Shown piece by piece: positions 6,493-14,891 of a DNA stretch of 19,836 nt. Source of the stretch: Flavobacteriaceae bacterium (GTDB lineage Bacteria; Bacteroidota; Bacteroidia; Flavobacteriales; Flavobacteriaceae); assembly GCA_027068695.1 (NCBI GenBank), contig JAMOMG010000010.1, positions 1 to 19,836 on the forward strand, read 5' to 3'. The translations under genes and the position numbers were made by a program. Within the stretch, counting starts at the first letter, position 1, and each line of letters starts with the position of its first letter. The notes beneath the pieces were generated by a model. The model worked only from the letters and a program-made list of their open reading frames with translations, was not told where the DNA came from and did not search any database.

Positions 6493-8946
6493 TTAAAACT
6501 TTATATCCATTTTTACGTTAAACACTCTTGAGGTCATAAAATTTGGAATGCCATAAAACTGTTTTGAATACACATCTCTAACCCAGGTATTGGTAATTGA
6601 ATTTTGAATATCGAACATGTTGTAAATTTCAAATCCAACAGATAATTCTCTGAATTTTTGTAACCAACCACTTTGGTATTGGTTTTTTGCATCTGTAAAA
6701 ACGTATGAAATACCTATGTCAGCCCTTTTGTATGCGTTCAATCTATTTTGATAGTTGTAAGGGTCTGTATAAGATGGAGAGCCACCCGGAACTCCAGTAT
6801 TAAAAACTAAATTTAAATACATTTTAATATTTGGAATATTAGGAACATAATCTTGAAATAACATAGCAAATTTAAAACGTTGATCTGTTGGGCGAGAAAT
6901 AAAGCCCCTGTTGTCACTGTTTTCTTCTGTTTTTAAAAACCCAATACTAATCCAACTTTCTGTTCCAGGTACAAATTCGCCATTCAATCTTAAATCAACC
7001 CCAGCAGCATAAGCATTTGCATTATTATTGGCAGTATAACGGACTCTAACATTGTCTACAGTATATGTATTTACGTTGCTTAAATTTTTGTAATAAATTT
7101 CAGACGTTAATTTAAATGGCCGCTTCCAAAGTTTAAAACTATAATCATTTCCTAAAACAATATGAATTGATTTTTGTGTTTTAACATTAGGAATTACAGT
7201 ACCATTTCTATTTCTAAGTTCTCTATAGAAAGGAGGTTGATTGTACATACCACCTGAGATTCTAAAAAGCATTTCTTTTTCCCAATCTGGTTTAATGGCA
7301 AATTGACCTCTAATACTGTATATAATTTGGTTTGAGGTTTCAATATCATCACCATATACATTCCAATTATGAGACCGAGCACCAAGGTTATACCATATTT
7401 TATGATTATTCCATCTGCTATTTTTACTATACTGTACAAACCATATTAAACGATCAATTATTACATGGTTTTTAGCCTTGATGCTTTGAAAAGGAGCTAT
7501 TTCACCTATAAATGGCTCATAAGGTTGATTGTTTGAAACATGGTTTGGTGGGCGTACATTAAATCCTACTGAATCTATAACTTCCCATTCATTTATGCGA
7601 TCTTTAATATCTTCCTTTTGGTATTTAACCCCAAAATCTAGTTGATATTTATCTTTTTTATAAGTAGCTTTAAATTCAATATTACTAATAATTGCATCAA
7701 GGTCATTTCGTGCATGATTTAATTGAGTACCAATTCCTTCTGAAAATTCAACATCACCAAAATTATCAGAACCAAAATCGTTGTTAGTTTCTCCTAAATT
7801 ATAACTGGCTAAAATATCATAATATTCTTCTTCAATTGTTTGGTATGCTGAAGTAGTTAAACTTAAATTTAAATTTTTGTTTACAACGTAACTTCCTTTT
7901 AAAGCGCCAAAAAGTGTTTTAAAATTATCTTTTTCTTGCCCTTCATAAAAGACAATTAATTCTAAAGGGTTTGAGATTGTTCCAAATTTTGTTCTTCTGG
8001 TAATAGGAGTGTAGTTGTAATTATTGACAGAAAAATTACCTAAAAAATCAATTTTTAATTTTGAATTTACTTCGTAAGATAAAAATGTTTGTACATCAGT
8101 AAAATTTGGATTGGAATTGGTATTTATATCTTTACTATTAATAAACAAGCTATTATTTCTGTATCTAACACCTAATATTGCACTTAGTTTTTTATTATGT
8201 AGCATATTGCCTTCAATAGTTGCACTACCACCCAATAAACTTCCATTAATACTTGCAGTAAATTTTTTGGGTGTTCTATATGTGATATCTAAAACAGAGG
8301 AAAGTTTATCTCCATATTTAGCCTGAAATCCACCTGCTGAAAATTTAATATTTTGAACCATTGCTGGGTTTATAAAACTCAAACCTTCTTGTTGTCCTGA
8401 TCTCACTAAAAAAGGTCTATAGACTTCAATGCCGTTTACATAAACTAAATTTTCATCGAAATTGCCACCACGCACATTGTATTGCGTGCTTAATTCATTG
8501 TTATTGTTAACACCAGGCAGTGTCATTAATATATTTTCAACACCATTATTAGCACCAGGTATTTTAATAGCATCAGCAGGGTTTATTTGAATAAAACCTT
8601 GAGCTTCTTTTTTATTGTTTTTTACAATAATTTCATCAATATTTTCAATTTTAGGTTTTAATATTGGAGAGTAATTGTAGGTTTTATTTTTAGGAATTAT
8701 AACTGTTTTTATTAAAATAGTGTACGATATATGTCTAAATGTAATTTTAATTTTGGTGTTTCCAGGAACAGCTAATTTGTATTCTCCTTCCTTATTGGTT
8801 GTTACTCCATAATTTAAATAAGAAATTGTAACACCTTCTATAGGTTCTTTATTTGTGTTTTTCACAATTCCTTTAATAACTGAATTTTGCGCAGTAATAC
8901 TTAATGAGAATACTAAAAATAAAGAGAGGGTTACTGTTTTAAGCAT
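6493..8946 (-). CDS. TonB-dependent outer-membrane receptor with carboxypeptidase-regulatory-like N-domain
   Basis: The 817-residue protein has a signal peptide (1-20, ending SITAQ), an N-terminal beta-sandwich (~22-105, GIVKNTNKEPIEGVTISYLN) of the carboxypeptidase-D regulatory type, a plug (~110-225, with YNVRGGNFDENLVYVNGIEV and AGGFQAKYGDKLSSVLDI) and a beta barrel ending in a terminal Phe (KMDIKF). Such receptors import large substrates across the outer membrane using TonB energy. No SusD partner or STN domain is present, so the substrate cannot be named. It starts 7 bases after the M23 peptidase gene and is the second gene of that operon. Confidence 0.9.
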   Translation of the reverse strand: MLKTVTLSLFLVFSLSITAQNSVIKGIVKNTNKEPIEGVTISYLNYGVTTNKEGEYKLAVPGNTKIKITFRHISYTILIKTVIIPKNKTYNYSPILKPKIENIDEIIVKNNKKEAQGFIQINPADAIKIPGANNGVENILMTLPGVNNNNELSTQYNVRGGNFDENLVYVNGIEVYRPFLVRSGQQEGLSFINPAMVQNIKFSAGGFQAKYGDKLSSVLDITYRTPKKFTASINGSLLGGSATIEGNMLHNKKLSAILGVRYRNNSLFINSKDINTNSNPNFTDVQTFLSYEVNSKLKIDFLGNFSVNNYNYTPITRRTKFGTISNPLELIVFYEGQEKDNFKTLFGALKGSYVVNKNLNLSLTTSAYQTIEEEYYDILASYNLGETNNDFGSDNFGDVEFSEGIGTQLNHARNDLDAIISNIEFKATYKKDKYQLDFGVKYQKEDIKDRINEWEVIDSVGFNVRPPNHVSNNQPYEPFIGEIAPFQSIKAKNHVIIDRLIWFVQYSKNSRWNNHKIWYNLGARSHNWNVYGDDIETSNQIIYSIRGQFAIKPDWEKEMLFRISGGMYNQPPFYRELRNRNGTVIPNVKTQKSIHIVLGNDYSFKLWKRPFKLTSEIYYKNLSNVNTYTVDNVRVRYTANNNANAYAAGVDLRLNGEFVPGTESWISIGFLKTEENSDNRGFISRPTDQRFKFAMLFQDYVPNIPNIKMYLNLVFNTGVPGGSPSYTDPYNYQNRLNAYKRADIGISYVFTDAKNQYQSGWLQKFRELSVGFEIYNMFDIQNSITNTWVRDVYSKQFYGIPNFMTSRVFNVKMDIKF

Positions 8947-8953
8947 GTAATAT

Positions 8954-10666
8954 TTATTTTTTCCTAAAGAAATTTGCTTTAATTATTTTGGTATTTCCAA
9001 CATTATCGGTAACTTCAATATTTAAAGTGTGTTTAGCTGTTGTAAAAGTTTTATCGCTAAAATTGTAAGTTAAAATTCCGTTTTTAACATTGTATTCCAT
9101 CAAAATCCATTTACCATCAATTTCACCTCTGTATGATTTTATGCCAGATTCTTTATCAGAAATTTTAACCTTCAATGTTTTAAAATGAGTAAGCCATTGT
9201 TCATTTTTAAAATTATGTAAATTAACTTTAGGTTTAATAGAATCTCTTTTTAAGGTGAATTTTCCTAATTTTTTTGTTGAAGTATAAAACGTAGAATCTT
9301 TTTTTACAGTAGGTTCGTAGTTTGTTTTCCCTTTCTTATTTATAGATGCAATGTATAATTGTTTTTTTTCATTATCAGTATATTTAGAAACATTAAAAGT
9401 TAGTGTGTATCTTTTATTTAATGGAACTGTAGGGGAGTGTACTTTTACAATTGAATTATCTACATTAAAATCTAAATAAAAATCTTGATAAAAAGTATTT
9501 TTAGGAAAAGCAACGGTTATTCCGTTCTTATGAAATTTATTAAATTGTTTGTGTTTTATTTTAAAGGGGGTTATTTTTTTTACATTTCTAACCAAAATAG
9601 AATCTTTTTTCCCTAAGATTGGAATTGTGATTTTTTGTTTATTTCCCTTAAAGTCCTTTGCAATTATTTCTACAGTGTACGATAAGCCGTCTTCAATTGT
9701 TAAATAACCATTATTTATAGATTTGGTATACAAACTTAAGCTGTTTTCAGGTTCAATAAAACATTTTTGAATACGTTGATTTAAATTTGCAAGTCTCTCA
9801 TAATCAATAAATAAATTAATAAATTTACTTTCGGAAAACGAAAAGGATGTGGCCTTGAATTGAAATGTTTTTTTACCATTAACCAGCATTTCTAAACTGT
9901 AAAGTCCATTTTTATTATAAGCACCATCCAATTGGTCATACGCATTTACTCCAAAACCTATTTTTCCAAAGGCTTTTATTTTATTAGCCAACAATTCCCC
10001 ATTATTTAATTTTCTAAAAATAAGTTGAATAGGCTTTTCAATACCATTTATATGTGAATTTTCACCTAAAGAATAGCCCATTAATGTATTTATTCTCGGT
10101 CTTTTTGAATCATTTATTTGTATACCAAAAAGCATGGGGTTTATGGGCTTTTCAGTTTTTGTATCTCTAATTTCAAAGTGTAAATGAGGTCCTACAAAGC
10201 CACCTGTACTTCCACTGTAAGCAATTATTTCATTTTTAGCAACAGGTAAAGTAGATGAAGAAGGGAAAATCTGAATTTCAAAACTTTCTTTTTTATATTG
10301 TCTTTTTTTGATATATGCTTCAATACGTTTATTAAATTTTTTTAAGTGAGCATAAACTGTAGTATACCCATTAGGATGTGTTATATAAATAGCTTTCCCA
10401 TAGCCCCAAAGAGAAATTTTAATACGAGAAATATAACCTTCAGCAGCAGCAGCAACCTCTAAACCTTCTTTTTGTTGAGTTTTAAGATCTAAGCCAGCAT
10501 GAAAATGATTGGTTCGTAATTCTCCAAAAGTACCTGATAAAATTAATGGAATATTTAAAGGGTTGTTAAAATAGTTTACAGGGTATTCACTATTTAATGT
10601 TGCATCTCCTTGACAAAATACAATAGAATTATAAAGTAAAATTAATATGAGTGTAAACTTTTTCAC
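8954..10666 (-). CDS. Secreted M23 (LytM-like) metallopeptidase
   Basis: The 570-residue product has a signal peptide (~1-19) and an M23 domain at ~40-180. The zinc ligands are visible: His56 and Asp60 in NHFHAGLDL, and HLH at 161-163 in GPHLHFE, with YAHL (His107) as the conserved additional histidine. M23 enzymes cut peptide cross-links in peptidoglycan, or act as inactive activators of amidases when ligands are lost; here the ligands are kept. The C-terminal ~390 residues are beta-rich (repeated Tyr/Lys strands, DKESGIKSYRGEIDGKWILM), probably Ig-like folds. It is the first gene of an operon with the TonB receptor. Confidence 0.9.
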   Translation of the reverse strand: MKKFTLILILLYNSIVFCQGDATLNSEYPVNYFNNPLNIPLILSGTFGELRTNHFHAGLDLKTQQKEGLEVAAAAEGYISRIKISLWGYGKAIYITHPNGYTTVYAHLKKFNKRIEAYIKKRQYKKESFEIQIFPSSSTLPVAKNEIIAYSGSTGGFVGPHLHFEIRDTKTEKPINPMLFGIQINDSKRPRINTLMGYSLGENSHINGIEKPIQLIFRKLNNGELLANKIKAFGKIGFGVNAYDQLDGAYNKNGLYSLEMLVNGKKTFQFKATSFSFSESKFINLFIDYERLANLNQRIQKCFIEPENSLSLYTKSINNGYLTIEDGLSYTVEIIAKDFKGNKQKITIPILGKKDSILVRNVKKITPFKIKHKQFNKFHKNGITVAFPKNTFYQDFYLDFNVDNSIVKVHSPTVPLNKRYTLTFNVSKYTDNEKKQLYIASINKKGKTNYEPTVKKDSTFYTSTKKLGKFTLKRDSIKPKVNLHNFKNEQWLTHFKTLKVKISDKESGIKSYRGEIDGKWILMEYNVKNGILTYNFSDKTFTTAKHTLNIEVTDNVGNTKIIKANFFRKK

Positions 10667-10774
10667 TGGGTTTGTTTAAATGCTAAAATACTAAATAAAA
10701 CGACTTATAAAATTAATTTATTTTCCCTTTATAACGTTAAAAAGAACAAGTTTTGCATAAAATAAAAAAAACAG

Positions 10775-10805
10775 TTGTAATATTCACTCACTAACACTAA
10801 CTTTG
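10775..10805 (+). promoter_or_regulatory. Promoter of the zapB-like/zapA unit
   Basis: TTG (10775-10777), a 20-base spacer and TAACTTTG (10798-10805) match the Bacteroidota promoter consensus exactly. The ATG at 10834 lies 28 bases downstream, a short leader with no Shine-Dalgarno sequence. Confidence 0.85.
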
Positions 10806-10833
10806 TAATTAATAGTTTATATTCTTGGGATAT

Positions 10834-11124
10834 ATGAGTAATATAACGGAAGTTGTTAATTTAGTTGAAGATAAACTTCAAAAACTTTTAGAAAATTATA
10901 GTTTTTTGAAAGAAGAAAATGATTTATTATATACTAAAATAGCAGTTTTAGAAAATCAAATAGCCAAAGAAAAGCAATTGTTTAATGATATTGAAAAAGA
11001 ATATCAAACATTAAAAATTGCTAAAACTATTGAGGGCAGTAAGGAAGATAGAAGAGAAACAAAACTCAAAATAAATGCTTTAATTCGTGAGGTTGACCTA
11101 TGTATAAGTCAATTAAGCGAGTAA
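10834..11124 (+). CDS. Small coiled-coil protein, ZapB-like
   Basis: The 96-residue product (MSNITEVVNLVEDKLQKLLE...) is almost entirely predicted coiled coil, with leucine/isoleucine heptads from ~8 to 65 and a charged C-terminal helix. There is no signal peptide or membrane segment. Length, coiled-coil nature and the position 10 bases before zapA suggest a ZapB-type cell-division partner, but coiled coils are hard to assign and sequence alone does not prove it. The start is the ATG at 10834; an in-frame TTG at 10825 only adds three residues and lacks support. Confidence 0.75.
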   Translation: MSNITEVVNLVEDKLQKLLENYSFLKEENDLLYTKIAVLENQIAKEKQLFNDIEKEYQTLKIAKTIEGSKEDRRETKLKINALIREVDLCISQLSE

Positions 11125-11134
11125 GATCTTTAAA

Positions 11135-11431
11135 ATGGCTGAATCTTTAAAAATAAAAGTAACTATTGCTGGTAGAGTATACCCCATTAGAATTAAAAAT
11201 GAAAATGAAGAAGAAGGGATGCGTAAAGCAGCAAGTCAAATAAATAATTTGGTTACAAAATTTGAGAAGAATTATGCCGTTAGTGATAAGCAAGACGTAT
11301 TGGCAATGTGTGCTTTGCAATTTGCTTCATTAATTGAAATAAATGCCATTAATAAAAATGAAGATTTAGTTAATGCAACAAAAAAATTAAATAAACTAAG
11401 TGTTTTGATAGATAAACACTTAAAAAAATAA
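11135..11431 (+). CDS. zapA: Cell division protein ZapA
   Basis: The 98-residue protein starts MAESLKIKVTIAGRVYPIRI, a beta-hairpin typical of the ZapA head domain, followed by EEEGMRKAASQINNLV and a long helix (QDVLAMCALQFASLIEINAI) that makes the dimer coiled coil. ZapA binds FtsZ and bundles its filaments at the division ring. It follows the coiled-coil gene by 10 bases, shares its promoter at 10775-10805, and is followed by a 6S-like RNA. Length agrees with the family. Confidence 0.92.
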   Translation: MAESLKIKVTIAGRVYPIRIKNENEEEGMRKAASQINNLVTKFEKNYAVSDKQDVLAMCALQFASLIEINAINKNEDLVNATKKLNKLSVLIDKHLKK

Positions 11432-11460
11432 GTTCTTTAAAATAAGATAATAATAATACT

Positions 11461-11620
11461 GCCTACATTAGTTATTGTTTGTTAAACTCAACATTATACC
11501 TTTATGAAGGGTGAGTCTTAATTGTAAAAGCAAGCCGTCTTAGAATGGATCCTTGATCAATTAGTTAGCCTTAATCTTGTTTAAAGGAGTTTTCAAAACC
11601 TTTCTAATGTAGGTTTTTTT
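11461..11620 (+). ncRNA. ssrS: 6S-like RNA (6S-Flavo type)
   Basis: A perfect 10-bp terminal stem, CCTACATTAG (11462-11471) with CTAATGTAGG (11604-11613), encloses ~132 bases and is followed directly by seven T (11614-11620), so the terminal stem doubles as terminator. Inside, ACTCA/TGAGT (11486-11490/11512-11516) and AAAGG...GTTTT/AAAAC...CTTT (~11583-11603) form further hairpins around a large, mostly unpaired centre. This rod with a central bubble is the shape of 6S RNA, which binds sigma-70-type RNA polymerase by imitating an open promoter. The zapA-6S order is also that of E. coli. Exact 5' end is unknown; no TAnnTTTG box precedes it, so it may be processed from the zapA transcript. Confidence 0.75.
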
Positions 11621-11627
11621 ATATACA

Positions 11628-11635
11628 TAAATTTG
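11628..11635 (+). promoter_or_regulatory. Candidate -7 box of rny, possibly leaderless
   Basis: TAAATTTG fits TAnnTTTG and ends 4 bases before the rny ATG. A start site ~5-8 bases after the box would put transcription at or next to the start codon. No TTG is seen at -33, where the sequence is the 3' arm of the 6S-like stem. Confidence 0.45.
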
Positions 11636-11639
11636 AATT

Positions 11640-13208
11640 ATGATAGATTATATATTACCCGTTATAGTTGGTATTGCAATAGGATTAGCTATAGGTTATA
11701 TTATTGCAAAAGCTTTAGAAAAAACGAAAGCAACAAAAATTTTAAGAAATACAAAAAAAGAGGCAACAGCAATTCTTAAAGAAGCTAGAGTTGAAGCAGA
11801 TATTCTTAAAAAAGATAAAATTTTACAAGCAAAAGAAAAATTTATTGAGTTAAAATCTGAACATGAAAAAGTAATAATAGCTCGTGATAAAAAAATTGCA
11901 GATGCTGAAAAACGTATTCGTGACAAAGAATCTCAAGTTTCACAAGAGTTAGATAAAAATAGAAAATTAAATAAAGAAATTGTATTAAAAATAAGTGATT
12001 ACGATAAAAAAATAGCATACTTAGAACGTAGAACAGATGAAGTTGATAAGTTACATCGCAAACAAGTTGAAAATTTAGAAGTTATCTCAGGACTTTCAGC
12101 CGATGATGCTAAAAAAGAATTGGTTAAATCTTTAAAAGATGAAGCTAAATCTGATGCGATGGCACTAATACAAGATACTATTGAAGAGGCTAAATTAACA
12201 GCTCAGCAAGAAGCACGTAAAGTTATTTTAAATACAATTCAACGTGTTGGCGTAGAGCAAACAGTTGAAAATTGTGTGTCAGTTTTTAATATTGAATCGG
12301 ATGATGTAAAAGGTAGAATTATAGGTAGAGAAGGACGTAATATTAGAGCTTTAGAAGCCGAAACTGGTGTTGAAATTATTGTTGATGATACTCCTGAAGC
12401 AATTATTTTATCCTGTTTTGACCCTGTGAGGAGAGAAATTGCTCGTTTGGCATTGCATAAATTAGTGACTGATGGAAGAATTCATCCAGCACGTATTGAA
12501 GAAGTTGTTAAAAAGACTGAAAAACAGTTACAACAAGAAATTATTGAAGTTGGTAAGCGCACAGTTATTGAATTAGGAATCCATGGGTTACATCCAGAAT
12601 TGATAAAAACGATTGGTAGAATGAAGTATCGTTCTTCTTATGGGCAAAATTTATTGCAGCATTCACGTGAAGTGGCAAACCTTTGTGGTTTAATGGCTGC
12701 AGAACTTGGATTGAATGCTAAATTAGCTAAAAGAGCCGGTTTGTTACACGATATTGGTAAGGTGCCAGAATCTGAAAGTGAGTTGCCACATGCATTATTG
12801 GGTATGAAATGGGCTGAAAAATACAATGAAAGTGCTGAAATTTGTAATGCTATTGGAGCCCATCATGATGAAATTGAAATGACAACCCTTATAGCACCAA
12901 TTGTACAAGTTTGTGATGCAATTTCAGGAGCAAGACCAGGTGCTCGTCGTCAAGTTTTAGATTCATACATTCAACGTTTAAAAGATTTAGAAGATATTGC
13001 TTTTGGATTTACAGGGGTACAAAAAGCTTATGCAATTCAGGCAGGAAGAGAATTGCGTGTTATTGTTGAAAGTGAAAAAGTAAACGACGCCAAAGCAGGT
13101 GAACTGTCTTTTAATATCTCACAAAAAATTCAAAATGATATGACTTACCCAGGCCAGGTTCGTGTTACAGTAATTAGAGAAACTAGAATTGTAAATATTG
13201 CAAAATAA
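11640..13208 (+). CDS. rny: Ribonuclease Y
   Basis: The 522-residue protein has an N-terminal membrane segment (~5-25, [19 protein letters not shown]), a long Lys/Glu-rich coiled coil (~28-200), a KH RNA-binding domain around [10 protein letters not shown] (~225) and an HD phosphohydrolase domain with LLHDIGK, where His370-Asp371 bind the metals. RNase Y is a membrane-anchored endoribonuclease that starts mRNA decay. The start at 11640 gives the full anchor and family length. It lies only 19 bases beyond the 6S-like RNA terminator, so it needs its own promoter or read-through from the RNA. Confidence 0.96.
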   Translation: MIDYILPVIVGIAIGLAIGYIIAKALEKTKATKILRNTKKEATAILKEARVEADILKKDKILQAKEKFIELKSEHEKVIIARDKKIADAEKRIRDKESQVSQELDKNRKLNKEIVLKISDYDKKIAYLERRTDEVDKLHRKQVENLEVISGLSADDAKKELVKSLKDEAKSDAMALIQDTIEEAKLTAQQEARKVILNTIQRVGVEQTVENCVSVFNIESDDVKGRIIGREGRNIRALEAETGVEIIVDDTPEAIILSCFDPVRREIARLALHKLVTDGRIHPARIEEVVKKTEKQLQQEIIEVGKRTVIELGIHGLHPELIKTIGRMKYRSSYGQNLLQHSREVANLCGLMAAELGLNAKLAKRAGLLHDIGKVPESESELPHALLGMKWAEKYNESAEICNAIGAHHDEIEMTTLIAPIVQVCDAISGARPGARRQVLDSYIQRLKDLEDIAFGFTGVQKAYAIQAGRELRVIVESEKVNDAKAGELSFNISQKIQNDMTYPGQVRVTVIRETRIVNIAK

Positions 13209-13257
13209 AATAATAACCTATTGTGCCTTTTGTGTACTTACAGTTATACATAATGAC

Positions 13258-13296
13258 AGTTCGAGCAATTTTTAATTAAAAATTGTATTGAGAACT
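13258..13296. repeat. Palindromic element, copy A
   Basis: AGTTC-GAG (13258-13265), a perfect 20-base palindrome CAATTTTTAA/TTAAAAATTG (13266-13285), then TATTGA-GAACT (13286-13296). AGTTC and GAACT pair, so the whole element folds as one hairpin. It shares its flanking words and layout with the element at 15785-15889. Confidence 0.6.
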
Positions 13297-13307
13297 ATTA
13301 TTTGATT

Positions 13308-13334
13308 AAATCTCATCACTTTGATGGGATTTTT
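13308..13334 (+). terminator. Terminator of rny
   Basis: AAATCTCATCA (13308-13318) pairs with TGATGGGATTT (13322-13332) over 11 bp with one T-G wobble and a CTT loop, followed by T residues. It overlaps the end of the convergent xerD gene. Confidence 0.8.
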
Positions 13335-14229
13335 ATTTCCTAGGATGAAATTTGTTTACAACTTCTTTCAAAAACCGTTTATCTAAATGCATATATATTT
13401 CGGTAGTGGTAATACTTTCGTGTCCTAGCATTTGTTGTATAGCTCTTAAATCTGCCCCTCGTTCTAGTAAATGAGTTGCAAAGGAATGTCTAAAAGTATG
13501 TGGACTAATTTTTTTTCTTATACCTACTTTAATAGCTAAATTTTTAACAATAGTATATATCATTACACGTGTAAGACTTTTGCCTCTTCTATTCAAAAAA
13601 ACAGTATCTTCAAATCCTTTTTGAATTGTAAGATGAATTCTAATAGTACTTATATAAAGCTGAATATATTTTTGAGTTTGTGAATTAATAGGTACAAAGC
13701 GCTGTTTATTCCCTTTTCCAATTACACGTATAAACCCTTCATCAAAAAATAAATCAGAAAGCTTTAAATTGGTTAGTTCAGAAACACGTAATCCACAACT
13801 ATACAATGTCTCTAAAATTGTTCTGTTTCTTTCACCTTGTGGTTCACTTAAATCAATAGCACCAATTAATAAATCTATTTCTTCAGTTGATAAGGTATCA
13901 GGTAATTTTCTACCAATTTTAGGAGATTCTATTAAACCTGTAGGATTCTCTTTTCTGTAGTCTTCAAAAACTAAATAATCAAAAAAATTACGAATTCCCG
14001 AAATTAACCTTGCTTGTGAACGTGCATTTATATTTTTTGAAACTGAATACACAAATTGCTGAATGATATCTTCAGTAATAGCAATAGGTGAAATAGTAAT
14101 GTTGTTTTCTTCTAAATATGAAATGAGCTTTTTAACATCACTAGAATAGCTAACTATAGAATTTTTTGCCAGTCCTTTTTCTATTTTCAAATAGAACTGA
14201 TAGTCTTCTAATATTTTTAGCCATTTCAT
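13333..14229 (-). CDS. xerD: Site-specific tyrosine recombinase XerD
   Basis: The 298-residue protein has an N-terminal SAM-like core-binding domain (~1-90) and a C-terminal catalytic domain. All six catalytic residues are visible: Arg148 (SCGLRVSEL), Lys172 (GKGNKQRF), His244 and Arg247 (HTFRHSF), His270 (MLGHES) and nucleophile Tyr279 (EIYMHLDK). Length and numbering equal those of E. coli XerD. With its partner it resolves chromosome dimers at dif during division; no dif site is seen here. The nearby divergent gene is aroQ, and no phage or integrative-element genes adjoin it, so this is the housekeeping enzyme rather than an element's integrase. Confidence 0.93.
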   Translation of the reverse strand: MKWLKILEDYQFYLKIEKGLAKNSIVSYSSDVKKLISYLEENNITISPIAITEDIIQQFVYSVSKNINARSQARLISGIRNFFDYLVFEDYRKENPTGLIESPKIGRKLPDTLSTEEIDLLIGAIDLSEPQGERNRTILETLYSCGLRVSELTNLKLSDLFFDEGFIRVIGKGNKQRFVPINSQTQKYIQLYISTIRIHLTIQKGFEDTVFLNRRGKSLTRVMIYTIVKNLAIKVGIRKKISPHTFRHSFATHLLERGADLRAIQQMLGHESITTTEIYMHLDKRFLKEVVNKFHPRK

Positions 14230-14240
14230 ATGTTTAATTT

Positions 14241-14336
14241 TTATTTTTTAGTGGTAACATATGCTGCCTGCCTATGGCAGGTAGATTCGCTATTAATCAT
14301 TTCATTGTCTTCTAAAACTTGTAATGCTCGTTTCAT
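14241..14336 (-). CDS. Possible 31-codon leader ORF before xerD
   Basis: The minus-strand frame starts ATG at 14334-14336 and ends TAA at 14241-14243, eleven bases before the xerD start. The peptide starts MKRALQVLEDNEMINSE, which looks protein-like, while its second half is encoded by the small palindrome at 14267-14281. It may be a leader peptide, the remains of a gene damaged by a repeat insertion, or chance. No family recognised. Confidence 0.2.
   Translation of the reverse strand: MKRALQVLEDNEMINSESTCHRQAAYVTTKK
14267..14281. repeat. Short palindrome CCTGCC-TAT-GGCAGG
   Basis: A perfect 6-bp GC-rich hairpin with a TAT loop stands out in an AT-rich xerD/aroQ intergenic region. It has no T tail, so is not a terminator. 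The GC-rich palindrome suggests a short dispersed repeat. Confidence 0.5.
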
Positions 14337-14380
14337 TTGATAAAAATAAGTAATATATTTACACTTTAATAGCATATAAA

Positions 14381-14794
14381 ATGAAAATACTTATTATAAA
14401 TGGGCCTAATTTAAATTTACTTGGTAAACGAGAGCCATCAATATATGGAAGTTTAACTTTTGATGAATTTTTTTCATCACTAAAAAAGAAATACGCTGAT
14501 GTTGAGTTGTATTATTTCCAAAGTAATATTGAAGGAGAGATTATAGATAAATTACATGAAGTGGGTTTTACTTATGATGGTATAATTTTAAATGCAGGGG
14601 CTTATACACATACTTCAATTGCCATTGGAGATGCTATTAAAGGTATAGAAACACCCGTGATTGAAGTGCACATTTCCAATGTGTATGCTAGAGAAAAATT
14701 TAGGCATATTTCATATATTGCTCCCAATGCAAAAGGTATTATAGCTGGTTTTGGATTGCAAAGTTATGAGTTAGCTCTAGAAAGTTTTTTATAA
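14381..14794 (+). CDS. aroQ: Type II 3-dehydroquinate dehydratase
   Basis: The 137-residue protein catalyses dehydration of 3-dehydroquinate to 3-dehydroshikimate in the shikimate pathway to aromatic amino acids. The signature start MKILIINGPNLNLLGKREPSIYG carries catalytic Arg17 and Tyr22; Asn71 and His77 (NAGAYTHTS), His97 (EVHISN) and Arg108 complete the active site of this flavodoxin-like dodecameric enzyme. Size is normal. It is divergent from xerD and is followed after 5 bases by the structured repeat at 14800-14887, which may help to end its transcript. Confidence 0.95.
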   Translation: MKILIINGPNLNLLGKREPSIYGSLTFDEFFSSLKKKYADVELYYFQSNIEGEIIDKLHEVGFTYDGIILNAGAYTHTSIAIGDAIKGIETPVIEVHISNVYAREKFRHISYIAPNAKGIIAGFGLQSYELALESFL

Positions 14795-14799
14795 TATTT

Positions 14800-14887
14800 G
14801 GGCGTTACCCTTTGGGTCGGGCTTTCACTACTCGCTTTTTTGTAAAAAAACAAAAAGAGCTCAAACAAATAGTTCAATCCCTAACGC
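14800..14887 (-). repeat. Dispersed structured repeat, copy 2 (inverted)
   Basis: Read on the minus strand it starts GCGTTAGGGAT and ends AAGCCCGACCCAAAGGGTAACGCCC in the same order as copy 1 (1396-1476). The middle is an A/T hairpin (CTTTTTTG with CAAAAAG, ~14835-14857), and ACCC-AAA-GGGT makes the small right-end hairpin. The middle hairpins of the two copies differ in sequence but not in shape, and CCC-GAA-GGG versus ACCC-AAA-GGGT are compensating changes. That points to selection or replication through structure. Confidence 0.75.
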
Positions 14888-14891
14888 AACT

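Noticed and set aside
11696..11926. A minus-strand frame inside rny
   Set aside because: It mirrors the Lys/Glu coiled coil of RNase Y, and gives only a Phe/Ser-rich shadow product.
13333..14229. XerD-type recombinase as the integrase of a mobile element that brought the cassette
   Set aside because: Length and catalytic positions match housekeeping XerD, it sits with aroQ, and the DUF2400 scar lies beyond it.
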